NCBI RefSeq assembly: GCF_000513895.2
Contig: NZ_CP165782.1
Coordinates: 1,550,001 to 1,614,000 of the forward strand
DNA from: Ensifer sp. WSM1721
Lineage (GTDB): Bacteria > Pseudomonadota > Alphaproteobacteria > Rhizobiales > Rhizobiaceae
Length of the DNA stretch: 64,000 nucleotides
Reading direction: 5' to 3'
Both the position numbers and the translations under genes were made by a program. Below, piece after piece: positions 9,511 to 17,726 of the stretch. The notes under the pieces are model-generated. The model was not told the DNA's origin, did not search any database, and was given only the letters and a program-made list of their open reading frames with translations. The first letter of the stretch is position 1, and the number at the start of each line of letters is the position of its first letter.

Positions 9511-9555
9511 AGCAATTCCAGGAAAAGTGTGTAACGGGTTTCCGTCCGAAATTGC
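9511..9555. repeat. Short palindromic intergenic repeat, family C
   Basis: An imperfect inverted repeat running from AGCAATTCCAGGAAA to TTTCCGTCCGAAATTGC around a short GTGTGTAACGG centre. It lies just after the NUDIX stop and before the convergent TfoX-like gene. From memory, similar AATTCC...GGAATT palindromes are abundant between genes in Rhizobiaceae. It may serve as a bidirectional 3' end. Confidence 0.55.
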
Positions 9556-9578
9556 GGAGGTTCAAAGAGCTAGCCGTT

Positions 9579-9899
9579 CTACTTCTTCGCCCTGAGCGCG
9601 GCCGCATAGGCCAACTTCACCCAACGGGCCATTTCGTCCGGGTCGTCGTAGGCCGCTTCAGGAATGCTCCAATAGGGCATCTTTACCGGCTTGCCTTTGC
9701 CTTCATAGGTCCATTGCCGGCTGCCTGCTTCCTCCAGTTCCTGGGCCGACTGCGCGTCGCCTTTCAGAAGGATTTCGCCATTCACCTCGACCGCAAGGAT
9801 CGCCCCTTCGTAATAGATGCCCTTGCCACCGAACATGCGGCGGATCGTGACGGGTCCTAGGGTTTCGAACATTTCCTCGATCGCCGCATTGTCCATCAT
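9579..9899 (-). CDS. TfoX N-terminal domain protein
   Basis: A 106-residue protein consisting only of the TfoX/Sxy N-terminal domain (LGPVTIRRMFGGKGIYYEG near residues 14-32, then KLAYAAA at the end). In gammaproteobacteria full-length TfoX/Sxy controls competence, but stand-alone N-domains of this kind in alphaproteobacteria have no assigned role. The start ATG at 9899 directly abuts the TGA of the upstream molybdopterin fusion gene (9900-9902), so it is the last gene of the molybdoenzyme maturation operon. The family is clear; the function is not. Confidence 0.85.
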   Translation of the reverse strand: MMDNAAIEEMFETLGPVTIRRMFGGKGIYYEGAILAVEVNGEILLKGDAQSAQELEEAGSRQWTYEGKGKPVKMPYWSIPEAAYDDPDEMARWVKLAYAAALRAKK

Positions 9900-11516
9900 T
9901 CACTCCTTCAGGACGCCGCCCGCCGCCACGATTGCCTCGGGCGTATCGAGGTCAAGGCGGGCGGCCGCACCCAGTTCGACATCGATTACCGGAAGACCGC
10001 ACCGCTCCACAATATGTCTCGCTCCGACGTCGCCGACGAGTTCGCGCACGGCGGCGAAGGTTTCCCTCGGCAGAATGACCGGATTGCCGCGCTGCCCATC
10101 TGCCACCGCTCGCACGACAGCTTGCCCCGCTTCGGCATCAAAAGCCGCAATCAGCTTCGAGAGATGTTCGGACCCGATGCCCGGCATGTCGGCGAGCATC
10201 ACCAAGATTCCGCTAACCGCATCCCCCACCGATGCGAGGCCCGCCACCAGCGAGGATGCCATGCCGCTGGCATAGTCGGGATTGGAAACGAACGTGACCG
10301 GCAGGCCAGCGAGCGCGGCCCGTATCTCGTGCTCGCGGTGTCCGGTAACAACGACGACCTTGCCATCGCCGGCCGCAAGCGCTGCTTCAGCTGAGCGGCG
10401 AACAAGAGGAACACCGTTGAACTCGGCAAGAAGCTTGTGCCTGCCCTCCGGCCCCATCCGGCTTGCCCGGCCGGCCGCCAGCACGACGATCGCCACCGGG
10501 CCTGGCCGGTCGCTGACCGCCTTCTCCCGCGGCTGCGGCCGTGTCGGTATCTCCTTGAGCAGGCCGCCGACGCCGAGCCCGGTAATATCGGCTGGGCTGG
10601 GCCACTCGCCGGCGAGCAGACGGTCCAGTATCCAGTCGAAGCCGTTCTCCCTTGGGCTTCGGGCACAGCCCGGCGCGCCAAGAACAGGGATTTTACCCAA
10701 GCGGCCGAGGATGAGCAGGTTGCCGGGATCGACGGGCATGCCCACGTGCTCGACCACGCCGCCGGCGCGCCGAATAGCGGCGGGCACGACATCTTGCGGG
10801 TCAGCCACCGCCGAGGCGCCGAAGACGATGATCAGATCATGAGCAGCCTTCACCTCGGCGATCGCGGCCGCGACCGCCTCCTCGGCATGGGCGACGCGCA
10901 GTTCGGTGTCGATACGACTTCCGGACTGCAGGGGCCGCGCCGCAAGGACGGCGCGCGTCTTGTCCATCACCTGGAGCTTGAGCGATGGCAACTCAGTTGC
11001 AATCAAGGCGGCGCGCCGCGCCGTGAACGGCTTCACCTCGAAGGCAGGCTCGGCGCGCAACAAAGCGGCAGCTTGCTCGATCGAGGCGCCTGGAACGGCA
11101 AGTGGAATGATCTTGATCGTCGCGACCATGTCACCGGCGTCGACGGCGACGTGATCGGCAAGACAGGCGAGCGTGATCGCCGGATCAATCCGGTTCAATC
11201 GGTCGACGACGACGTGATCGGCGACGAAAAGGCCGGCAACGGTCGCATAGATGTTGACCCGACCGGTCGCCGCTTGCGAGAAACGGAGGTGATCCGGGGC
11301 GATCGCGGCGGCGACGCACGCCGCCGCCTCGTTTTCCGGCAGATCGCCCGCCTCCAGCCGAGCGGCGACAACCTCCGCCACGTCCGCTTCGGCAAGCGCC
11401 GCGACATCGGCGGCGCTGAGGCGATGGCCCTTGGCGAGCTTCAATGTGCCGGCCTTTAGCGCATGCGCGAGGATTGCGCCTTCCGCCTCAGCGAGCGGCA
11501 CGGAACCGAACCTCAT
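9900..11516 (-). CDS. Molybdopterin-binding (MoeA/MogA-like) domain fused to MobA-like nucleotidyltransferase
   Basis: A 538-residue two-domain protein. Residues 1-330 resemble the molybdopterin-binding MoeA/MogA fold (for example VFGASAVADPQDVVPAAIRR around 231-250). Residues 341-538 are a MobA/MocA-like NTP transferase with the signature VLAAGRASRMG at 345-355, a downstream lysine (HKLLAEFNG) and ADMPG in the metal-binding segment. Such fusions are annotated as molybdenum cofactor cytidylyl- or guanylyltransferases that prepare Moco for enzymes of the xanthine/CO dehydrogenase family. The start overlaps the upstream XdhC-type gene by four bases (ATGA, 11513-11516), and the stop touches the TfoX-N start. 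Which nucleotide is attached is not decided by sequence; cytidine is expected from the family context. Confidence 0.85.
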   Translation of the reverse strand: MRFGSVPLAEAEGAILAHALKAGTLKLAKGHRLSAADVAALAEADVAEVVAARLEAGDLPENEAAACVAAAIAPDHLRFSQAATGRVNIYATVAGLFVADHVVVDRLNRIDPAITLACLADHVAVDAGDMVATIKIIPLAVPGASIEQAAALLRAEPAFEVKPFTARRAALIATELPSLKLQVMDKTRAVLAARPLQSGSRIDTELRVAHAEEAVAAAIAEVKAAHDLIIVFGASAVADPQDVVPAAIRRAGGVVEHVGMPVDPGNLLILGRLGKIPVLGAPGCARSPRENGFDWILDRLLAGEWPSPADITGLGVGGLLKEIPTRPQPREKAVSDRPGPVAIVVLAAGRASRMGPEGRHKLLAEFNGVPLVRRSAEAALAAGDGKVVVVTGHREHEIRAALAGLPVTFVSNPDYASGMASSLVAGLASVGDAVSGILVMLADMPGIGSEHLSKLIAAFDAEAGQAVVRAVADGQRGNPVILPRETFAAVRELVGDVGARHIVERCGLPVIDVELGAAARLDLDTPEAIVAAGGVLKE

Positions 11517-12214
11517 GGCGTATCTCCTGCGCCGCTGAGATCGCGCCGGAAAGCGTCAATGATTTCCGCCAGAACGGCGACGGCAATCTCTGCGGGGCTC
11601 GCGGCGCCTATGTCGAGGCCGATCGGCGCCCTGATTCGTTCGATCGCTTCCGCGGAGACGCCAGCCTGTAGCAGTCGTTCGACGCGGGCCGCGTGGGTCT
11701 TGCGGCTGCCGAGCGCGCCTACATAGAAGCATCCGGCCTCCAATGCGGCACGGATCGGATAATCGTCGATCTTCGGGTCGTGGGTCAGGGCGGCGAGCGC
11801 CGTGTAACGATCGAGCGGCCGCCCGGACAGAACATCTTCCGGCCAGTCGGCAACAAGCTCGACGCCTTTGAAACGCTCGGCGGTCGCAAAGGCGGTCCGC
11901 GGATCGATGACTGCCATGTCGAAGCCCGCGACGGGCGCAAGGCGGGCCAGGGCCTGCGAGATGTGAACCGCGCCGATGACGACGATGCGCGGCGACGGCA
12001 AGTGAACGTTGAAGAACAGAGATCGCCCTTCGATTGTTGCAGCCCAGGGCCGACCGGTGCGGAGCGCCCCCGAAATCGCCGCATCCCATTCGGCTGGAAA
12101 GTCGGCTCCCTCGAGGAAAACCTGCGCGCGGCCCTCCGCAAGATCGGTGACGACGACAGCCGCCCGTCGCGCTGCTCGGGCCGCATTGAGTGTCTGGAGT
12201 GTGGAAAGTTTCAT
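11513..12214 (-). CDS. XdhC C-terminal (Rossmann) domain protein, CoxF-like
   Basis: A 233-residue protein corresponding to the XdhC Rossmann half (VVIGAVHISQALARLAPV, then LTHDPKIDDYPIRAAL and YVGALGSRKTHAARVERL). XdhC proteins bind the molybdenum cofactor, aid its sulfuration and deliver it to molybdenum hydroxylases. Here the family is split: the N-terminal XdhC/CoxI motif is in the separate gene immediately upstream (12218-12559), three bases away. The 3' end overlaps the molybdopterin fusion gene by four bases. The split is normal in some cox clusters (coxF/coxI). Confidence 0.85.
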   Translation of the reverse strand: MKLSTLQTLNAARAARRAAVVVTDLAEGRAQVFLEGADFPAEWDAAISGALRTGRPWAATIEGRSLFFNVHLPSPRIVVIGAVHISQALARLAPVAGFDMAVIDPRTAFATAERFKGVELVADWPEDVLSGRPLDRYTALAALTHDPKIDDYPIRAALEAGCFYVGALGSRKTHAARVERLLQAGVSAEAIERIRAPIGLDIGAASPAEIAVAVLAEIIDAFRRDLSGAGDTP

Positions 12215-12217
12215 CGT

Positions 12218-12559
12218 TCAGCCGTCAATTCGCTCGACATAGATGCGGATTCGACCGCCGCAGGAAAGTCCTACCCGCCAAGCGGTTTCGTCGGCGACAC
12301 CGAATTCTAGGATTTTCGGAACGCCGGACGCGATCACATCCGCGGCCTCGGCAATGACGGCCCCCTCGACGCAACCGCCCGAGACCGAGCCCTGGAAATT
12401 GCCCTCTCGATCGATGACCAGATGACTGCCGGCAGGACGGGGCGCTGAGCCCCAAGTCTCGATGACCGTGGCAAGAGCCACGGCACGTCCCTGGACGCGC
12501 CACGCTTCGGCAGTTTCCAAGGGGTCGAGGGCGTTCGGCTCATCTAGCATCGCATGCAC
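12218..12559 (-). CDS. XdhC/CoxI N-terminal domain protein
   Basis: A 113-residue protein that is only the XdhC_CoxI domain. The signature is clear: ATVIETWGSAPRPAGSHLVI followed by GSVSGGCVEGAV, with the cysteine of GGCVEG conserved. It probably works as one unit with the downstream Rossmann-half protein in molybdenum cofactor handover. The start ATG at 12559 (MHAMLDEPN) could also be the second methionine at residue 4. It is separated from coxE by 95 bases, which contain no gene. Confidence 0.85.
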   Translation of the reverse strand: MHAMLDEPNALDPLETAEAWRVQGRAVALATVIETWGSAPRPAGSHLVIDREGNFQGSVSGGCVEGAVIAEAADVIASGVPKILEFGVADETAWRVGLSCGGRIRIYVERIDG

Positions 12560-12654
12560 TCCGGTTTCGTTCCCTTAGATCGTGGCGATTCTCGATCGAA
12601 GCAAGCCACATGATCGTGATTGCTCTATCGCCCTTTGGCCGAATGCCGTGAATC

Positions 12655-13914
12655 TCACAGCCGCTGTTCGCCCCTCGCCCCATTCAGGAAGCGTCGCGGA
12701 TCGGCGTCGCGCGTCCTCTGAGCGGAGAGCGATTTCACCAGCTCTGCGACGGATTCGAGATTGTGCACCGCCCGAAACTCGTCGACATGCGGCAGCATTG
12801 CCCTGACGCCGCGGGCGCGCGCCTCGAAACCGTCGAATCGCAAAAGCGGATTGAGCCAAATGAGACGTCGGCAAGAGCGATGCAGGCGGTCGATCTCGAT
12901 CTGCAATTCGGTCGTGTCGTCGCGCTCGAGCCCATCGGTTATCAAGAGTACGATGGCCCCCTGCCCGAGCACCCGGCGCGACCAGCGGCGATTGAACTCG
13001 CGAAGTGTCTCGCCGATGCGTGTCCCGCCGGACCAGTCCTCGACGGCCGCAACGCATTCGTCGAGCGCTTCATCGGGGTCGCGGTAGCGCATCTGACGGG
13101 TGACATTCGTCAGCCGCGTGCCGAAGAGAAACGTGTGGACCCGATGCCGCTGCTCGGTCAACGCGTGTAGGAAATGCAGGAAAACGCGAGTGTACTGACT
13201 CATGGAGCCGGATATGTCCGCGAGCACGACGAGCGGCGGATGAACGCGGCGCGGCTCGCGAAAGCGCGGCAGGATGAAATCGCCCCCCAGCCGCATGGCG
13301 TCGCGCATGGTCGCTCTAGGATCGATCCGCCTCGGCCGATGCGAAGTCCGATAGCGTCGCGTCCGCACTCGATCGAGCGGCAGCAGCAGAGAGGAGAGCG
13401 CCTTCCTGGCCTCGACGATCTCGGCCGCGCTCATTTGGGCAAAATCCGCTTTGCGGAATAGCTCCCGACCAGAGGCGGTATAGCGCGCGTCGATCTCCAT
13501 TTCCGGCGCTTCCCGCGGCGGCCCGGCGTCCTGCCGTGCGGCAAGAAGAGAATCGCTGACACGCGCTTGGCCGGGGCGCCGCCGGTCTTCGCGGCGCTGC
13601 GGCAAGACCGGCGACATCAGTGCGATCATCTTGCTTACGAGATCCCGTGGACGCCAGAAAAGTCGAAATGCTTCGTCGAAGAGCGCCTGATCTTCGTGCC
13701 GCTTGACGAAGATACACTGGAGCGCCGCGTAGAATTCAGCACGCGATCCGATCCCGATCAGGCTCACGGCGTTGATGGCATCCGCGATGGCGGTGGGTCC
13801 GATCCTCAACCCCGCGCGCCTGAGAGCCCGGGCGAAGAAGACGATATTGTCGGCGAGCCGTCCTTCTCCGGGCGGCGACGGAAGCTCGAGACCATCGATA
13901 CGCGGCTCAGTCAT
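12655..13914 (-). CDS. coxE: VWA-domain protein, CoxE-like
   Basis: A 419-residue protein of the CoxE/VWA family. A helical N-terminal region is followed by a von Willebrand A domain whose MIDAS motif is visible as LADISGSMSQYTRV (D-x-S-x-S), with further metal-site residues in SGGTRIGETL and LLITDGLERDD. In Oligotropha, CoxE works with the MoxR-type ATPase CoxD to complete the copper-molybdenum centre of CO dehydrogenase. It lies four bases downstream of the MoxR gene, the standard D-E pairing. The symbol is given by family and neighbourhood; no CO dehydrogenase structural gene is in the window. Confidence 0.85.
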   Translation of the reverse strand: MTEPRIDGLELPSPPGEGRLADNIVFFARALRRAGLRIGPTAIADAINAVSLIGIGSRAEFYAALQCIFVKRHEDQALFDEAFRLFWRPRDLVSKMIALMSPVLPQRREDRRRPGQARVSDSLLAARQDAGPPREAPEMEIDARYTASGRELFRKADFAQMSAAEIVEARKALSSLLLPLDRVRTRRYRTSHRPRRIDPRATMRDAMRLGGDFILPRFREPRRVHPPLVVLADISGSMSQYTRVFLHFLHALTEQRHRVHTFLFGTRLTNVTRQMRYRDPDEALDECVAAVEDWSGGTRIGETLREFNRRWSRRVLGQGAIVLLITDGLERDDTTELQIEIDRLHRSCRRLIWLNPLLRFDGFEARARGVRAMLPHVDEFRAVHNLESVAELVKSLSAQRTRDADPRRFLNGARGEQRL

Positions 13915-13918
13915 GACT

Positions 13919-14845
13919 TCAATCCTGCGCCAGCTCGGCCCTCACCTCGGCAAGCAGCCGCCGCCCCTCCGCGCCTTCAATCCTGGCGATATCGTCCTGG
14001 TATTTGAGAAGGGTGCCGAGCGTATCGGCGACCGTTTCGGGATCGAGCGCCAGCGCGTCGAGCTCCGTCAGTGCCGTCGCCCAGTCGATCGTCTCGGCGA
14101 CTCCAGGGTTCTTGAAGAGATCGACCGATCTGAGCTTCTGCACGTAAGCCACGATCTCACGGGAGAGCGTCGCGTTGCAGCCCGGCACCTTGCGGCGAAT
14201 GATCTCGAGTTCCTGCGCCGCCTTTGGATAGTCGACCCAATGGTAGAGACATCGCCTCTTCAGCGCATCGTGGATTTCGCGCGTGCGGTTTGTGGTGATG
14301 ATGACGATCGGCGGTTCGCTGGCCTTGATCGTGCCGAGTTCGGGGATGGTGACCTGAAAGTCGGACAGCACTTCGAGGAGGAATGCCTCGAATGCTTCGT
14401 CGGTCCGGTCGAGCTCATCGATCAGGAAGACCGGCGCGCGCCCGGCGACCGTCGAAATCGCCTGCAAAACCGGGCGGCGGATTAAGAACCGCTCCGAGAA
14501 GATGTCGCTTTCGATCCTTTGCCGGTCAACCGTGCCGGTCGCCTCCGAAAGCCGGATCTCGAGCATCTGCGCCGGATAGTTCCATTCATAAACGGCCGAA
14601 GCGACGTCGAGGCCTTCGTAACATTGTAGGCGGATCAGAGGGCGGTCGAGCGACTGGGCGAGCACCTTGGCGATCTCGGTCTTGCCGACGCCTGCCTCGC
14701 CTTCGAGGAAGAGTGGACGCTTCATTCGGAGCGCCAGAAAGAGAACGGTCGCGAGAGCGGTGCCGGCGAGATAATCATGTGCCTCCAGCATTGCGATCGT
14801 CTCGTCGATCGACTGGGGCAGCTTCCCTGTCTCGTGTCGCGCCAT
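13919..14845 (-). CDS. coxD: MoxR-family AAA+ ATPase, CoxD-like
   Basis: A 308-residue AAA+ ATPase. Walker A is GEAGVGKTEIAK, Walker B is VFLIDELDR, and sensor 1 is IIITTNRTREIHD. MoxR-class ATPases act as chaperones that, with a VWA partner, insert or remodel metal centres. The partner VWA gene coxE follows at four bases. A flavin reductase gene lies 23 bases upstream in the same orientation, so transcription may start before that gene. Annotation as CoxD rests on the coxE/xdhC/molybdopterin context. Confidence 0.87.
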   Translation of the reverse strand: MARHETGKLPQSIDETIAMLEAHDYLAGTALATVLFLALRMKRPLFLEGEAGVGKTEIAKVLAQSLDRPLIRLQCYEGLDVASAVYEWNYPAQMLEIRLSEATGTVDRQRIESDIFSERFLIRRPVLQAISTVAGRAPVFLIDELDRTDEAFEAFLLEVLSDFQVTIPELGTIKASEPPIVIITTNRTREIHDALKRRCLYHWVDYPKAAQELEIIRRKVPGCNATLSREIVAYVQKLRSVDLFKNPGVAETIDWATALTELDALALDPETVADTLGTLLKYQDDIARIEGAEGRRLLAEVRAELAQD

Positions 14846-14868
14846 GTTTCCTCCGCAGGCAGGGAAAC

Positions 14869-15363
14869 TTATAGCGTGCGATATCCCCGGTCCACATAAA
14901 TGAGCGGCGGCTGCTTCTCGCCGATCTGCACGTCGACCACTTCGCCGAAGAGGATGAGGTGCGTGGCCATGATCCTAGCCTCGATCAGGCGGCAATCGAA
15001 GGCGGCAACCGCATCGACGAGGACCGGGGCACCGGTCATGCGCTGAGTCCATCGCCCGAGTGCGAAGCGGCGGTCCATGTCAAGCTGATCGCGGCCCGAA
15101 AAGGCATGCGCCAAGGCGAGATGCTGGCCGCCGAGGAGATTCAAGGCAAAGCTGCCGCCGCGCGAGAAGATATCGTTGCGCCGGTTGGCGGCATTGAGGC
15201 AGGCGAGCACTGTCGGTGGATCGTCCGAGACGGAGCAGGAGGCGGTGATCGTCACGCCGCGCCGTTCCCCGCCGTCGGCCGCAGTGATCAACTGCACATG
15301 CGACGACATGCGACTCATCGCGGCACGATAGGTTATCGGGTCCAGCCGGGTCTTCTCCAACAC
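14869..15363 (-). CDS. Flavin reductase-like (FMN-binding split-barrel) protein
   Basis: A 164-residue protein of the flavin reductase-like domain family. The family pattern GVTITASCSVSDDPPTVLACLN and the later SFALNLLGGQHLALAHAFSG are visible. Such enzymes reduce FMN or FAD with NAD(P)H, usually for a partner monooxygenase. The start is a GTG at 15363 preceded by GGAG at six bases; a later ATG would cut into the domain. It heads the minus-strand molybdoenzyme maturation cluster. Its partner enzyme is not in the window, so its physiological role stays open. Confidence 0.85.
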   Translation of the reverse strand: MLEKTRLDPITYRAAMSRMSSHVQLITAADGGERRGVTITASCSVSDDPPTVLACLNAANRRNDIFSRGGSFALNLLGGQHLALAHAFSGRDQLDMDRRFALGRWTQRMTGAPVLVDAVAAFDCRLIEARIMATHLILFGEVVDVQIGEKQPPLIYVDRGYRTL

Positions 15364-15554
15364 ATCTCGCTCCGGAACATGTCTCGCTCATACATAGACT
15401 CTCGCCGAAAATATGAAACCCAACGGAACGAGAATCTTGCGGATCCGCGGCCATTGAGGTCGCGGCGACGACAAAGCCCGACACAGGAACAATCTTTTCC
15501 TTTGACGACCGGGGCCACATCCTTAAAACATGGCGGTCGATAGCGGGAAAACTC

Positions 15555-16643
15555 ATGTTCAGATCGATCGTTTCGAGCCTTTTCGTCGCCGCACTGGCGC
15601 TGAGCAACCCTGCGTCCGCCGCCGGATTGAAGGTCGCCGTAGTCGCTCCCGGCGATGGCCCCTTTGCCATGCTGGGAAGACAGATCATGGACGGGGCGAC
15701 CTTCCAGGCGACGGACCGCGGCAGCGAGGTGATTCCGATCGGCGAAAGCTGCGATCCGGCGGGTGGCGAGGCCTTGAAGAAGGCGCTGCTTGCGAGCGGC
15801 GCGGAGGCGGCCATCGGATTCCTCTGCACGGAGAGCCTCGAGGCAGCATTGCCGGCCCTCGCAGAAGCCGGCATCCCCGCGATCACCGTCGGCGTCCGTT
15901 CCGACATCCTGATGGAAGACGCTCTCAAGAAGAAATGGCCGTTCTACCGACTTGCACCAAACGGCAAGGCCGAAGCTGCGGCGATCACCGACGTCATCAT
16001 ATCGAACTGGCAGGGCAAGCCGCTCGCCCTCATCGATGACGGGACGATCCATAGCCGCGAGCTTGTCGAGAGCGTCCGCAATGCTCTTGCCGAGATCGGG
16101 GTGACACCCGTCTTCACCGATACTTACCGCCCCGCGCAGGAACAGCAGGTAAGCCTCGTTCGGCGGCTGGCAAAGAGCGGCGCAACCCACGTCTTCACCG
16201 GCGGCGACCGGTTTGACACGGCCGTGATCGCACGCGATGCCAAAGCGGAAAATGTGGCGATAACGCTCCTCGGCGGCGACGTGCTTAACGCCGCCGATCT
16301 CGACGTGCCGCTTGAGAACGGCGTGCTTGCCGTGACGATACCCGATCCGGCGCGATCTCACGAGGCAGCGGCTGTCGTCGATGCGATGCGCGCCGCGAAG
16401 ATCGAACCGGACGGCTATGCGCTTCCCGCCTTCGCGGCCATATCGATTCTCGAGCAGGCAAAGGATCAGGCAGCAAAGGACGGCAGCGCCCTTACGGAAG
16501 CGCTCCTGAAGGGCCCCTTCCCGACTGTGCTCGGGCCCATTCAGTTCAATACCGCTCATGAGCGGGCGGAGACGCCCTTCGGGCTGATGCAATGGCAGGA
16601 CGGCCGTTTCGTTGATGCTTCGAATGCAGGCAATGCGGAATGA
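15555..16643 (+). CDS. Periplasmic substrate-binding protein, branched-chain amino acid type (Peripl_BP_6)
   Basis: A 362-residue exported protein with a signal peptide (MFRSIVSSLFVAALALSNPA, then SAAG). The mature part has the two-lobed type I periplasmic binding fold, beginning LKVAVVAPGDGPFAMLGRQ and including DGATFQATDRGSEVI, close in pattern to LivJ/LivK-like ABC receptors. No permease or ATPase gene is adjacent, so it is an orphan receptor. Its stop overlaps the start of an S58 peptidase by four bases (ATGA), which suggests translational coupling. The ligand is unknown. Confidence 0.85.
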   Translation: MFRSIVSSLFVAALALSNPASAAGLKVAVVAPGDGPFAMLGRQIMDGATFQATDRGSEVIPIGESCDPAGGEALKKALLASGAEAAIGFLCTESLEAALPALAEAGIPAITVGVRSDILMEDALKKKWPFYRLAPNGKAEAAAITDVIISNWQGKPLALIDDGTIHSRELVESVRNALAEIGVTPVFTDTYRPAQEQQVSLVRRLAKSGATHVFTGGDRFDTAVIARDAKAENVAITLLGGDVLNAADLDVPLENGVLAVTIPDPARSHEAAAVVDAMRAAKIEPDGYALPAFAAISILEQAKDQAAKDGSALTEALLKGPFPTVLGPIQFNTAHERAETPFGLMQWQDGRFVDASNAGNAE

Positions 16644-17647
16644 TGCGCCGAGGGCCGAACAATCTGATTACGGACGTCGCCGGAGTGCTCGTCGGTAATG
16701 CCGAGGATCACCGTCTGAAATCCGGCGTCACTGCCGTGCTCTGCGATCCGCCGGCGACAGCCGCGGTGCAGGTGCTCGGAGGCGCGCCCGGCACGCGCGA
16801 AACCGATCTGCTCGCGCCGCACAACACGGTCCAGGCCGTCGACGCGGTCGTGCTTTCCGGTGGCTCCGCGTTCGGCCTCGACTCCGCCTCGGGCGTGCAG
16901 GCGGCACTTCGTGAAATGGGGCGCGGTTTTGCGGTCGGACCGCACCGGGTTCCGATCGTGCCGGCGGCGATCCTGTTCGATCTCGCCAATGGCGGAGAAA
17001 AGAATTGGGGACGCTTTTCCCCCTATCGTGATCTCGGCTACGAAGCAGCTCGTGCGGCGGCGCCGACTTTTGCGACCGGGACCGCCGGTGCGGGAACGGG
17101 CGCCCTCACGGCCACTTTCAAGGGCGGTCTCGGTTCTGCATCCACCGTCCTGGCCAATGGGGTCGCCGTCGGCGCCCTTGTCGCCGTCAACGCCGTCGGT
17201 TCGGCAACGGTGAGTGACACACGCCATTTCTGGGCCGCTCCCTTTGAATTGGACGGCGAGTTCGGCGGGCTGGGCCAGCCCTCTCCATGGCCACAGGATG
17301 CGGACATCCCACGGTTCAAGTTCCGCGAAAGCCAGGCGGCGGGCACAAATACGACCATTGCGGTCATTGCCACAGACGCGGTTCTCACCAAGGCCGAAGC
17401 GAAGCGCTTGGCGATTGCCGCCCATGACGGCTTTTCCCGCGCGCTGTGGCCGTCGCATACACCGCTCGACGGCGATCTCGTCTTCGCGCTTTCAACCGGC
17501 GCCAGCGGCAAGACACTGCTGCTGCAGGATTTCATCGACCTCAGCGCCGCGGCGGCGGCCACGATGGCGCGCGCCATTGCGCGCGGGGTTCACGATGCGC
17601 GTAACACCGGCGACGATTTGATACCCGCCTGGTCCTCGCGTTCGTGA
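16640..17647 (+). CDS. P1/S58-family peptidase (DmpA-like aminopeptidase)
   Basis: A 335-residue member of the S58 (P1, DmpA/BapA) family of self-cleaving N-terminal-nucleophile hydrolases that remove N-terminal D- or beta-amino acids from small peptides. The family start [16 protein letters not shown], the conserved [16 protein letters not shown] segment (about 71-86) and KGGLGSAS (about 161-168) are present; a serine in the last segment is the likely nucleophile and autocleavage point. No signal peptide is visible, so it is probably cytoplasmic. Translation is coupled to the upstream binding protein by an ATGA overlap. Substrate not predicted. Confidence 0.85.
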   Translation: MMRRGPNNLITDVAGVLVGNAEDHRLKSGVTAVLCDPPATAAVQVLGGAPGTRETDLLAPHNTVQAVDAVVLSGGSAFGLDSASGVQAALREMGRGFAVGPHRVPIVPAAILFDLANGGEKNWGRFSPYRDLGYEAARAAAPTFATGTAGAGTGALTATFKGGLGSASTVLANGVAVGALVAVNAVGSATVSDTRHFWAAPFELDGEFGGLGQPSPWPQDADIPRFKFRESQAAGTNTTIAVIATDAVLTKAEAKRLAIAAHDGFSRALWPSHTPLDGDLVFALSTGASGKTLLLQDFIDLSAAAAATMARAIARGVHDARNTGDDLIPAWSSRS

Positions 17648-17726
17648 ACAGCGCCCGGCGCGATTTCTTCTCGGCGGTTGTTCGGACGGTGGTGGGATGC
17701 TATGGCGCCAGAAAGAGCCGGAGCCT

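Noticed and set aside
15333..16592. A 419-codon minus-strand frame
   Set aside because: Antisense to the periplasmic binding protein, which has a clear signal peptide and family pattern.
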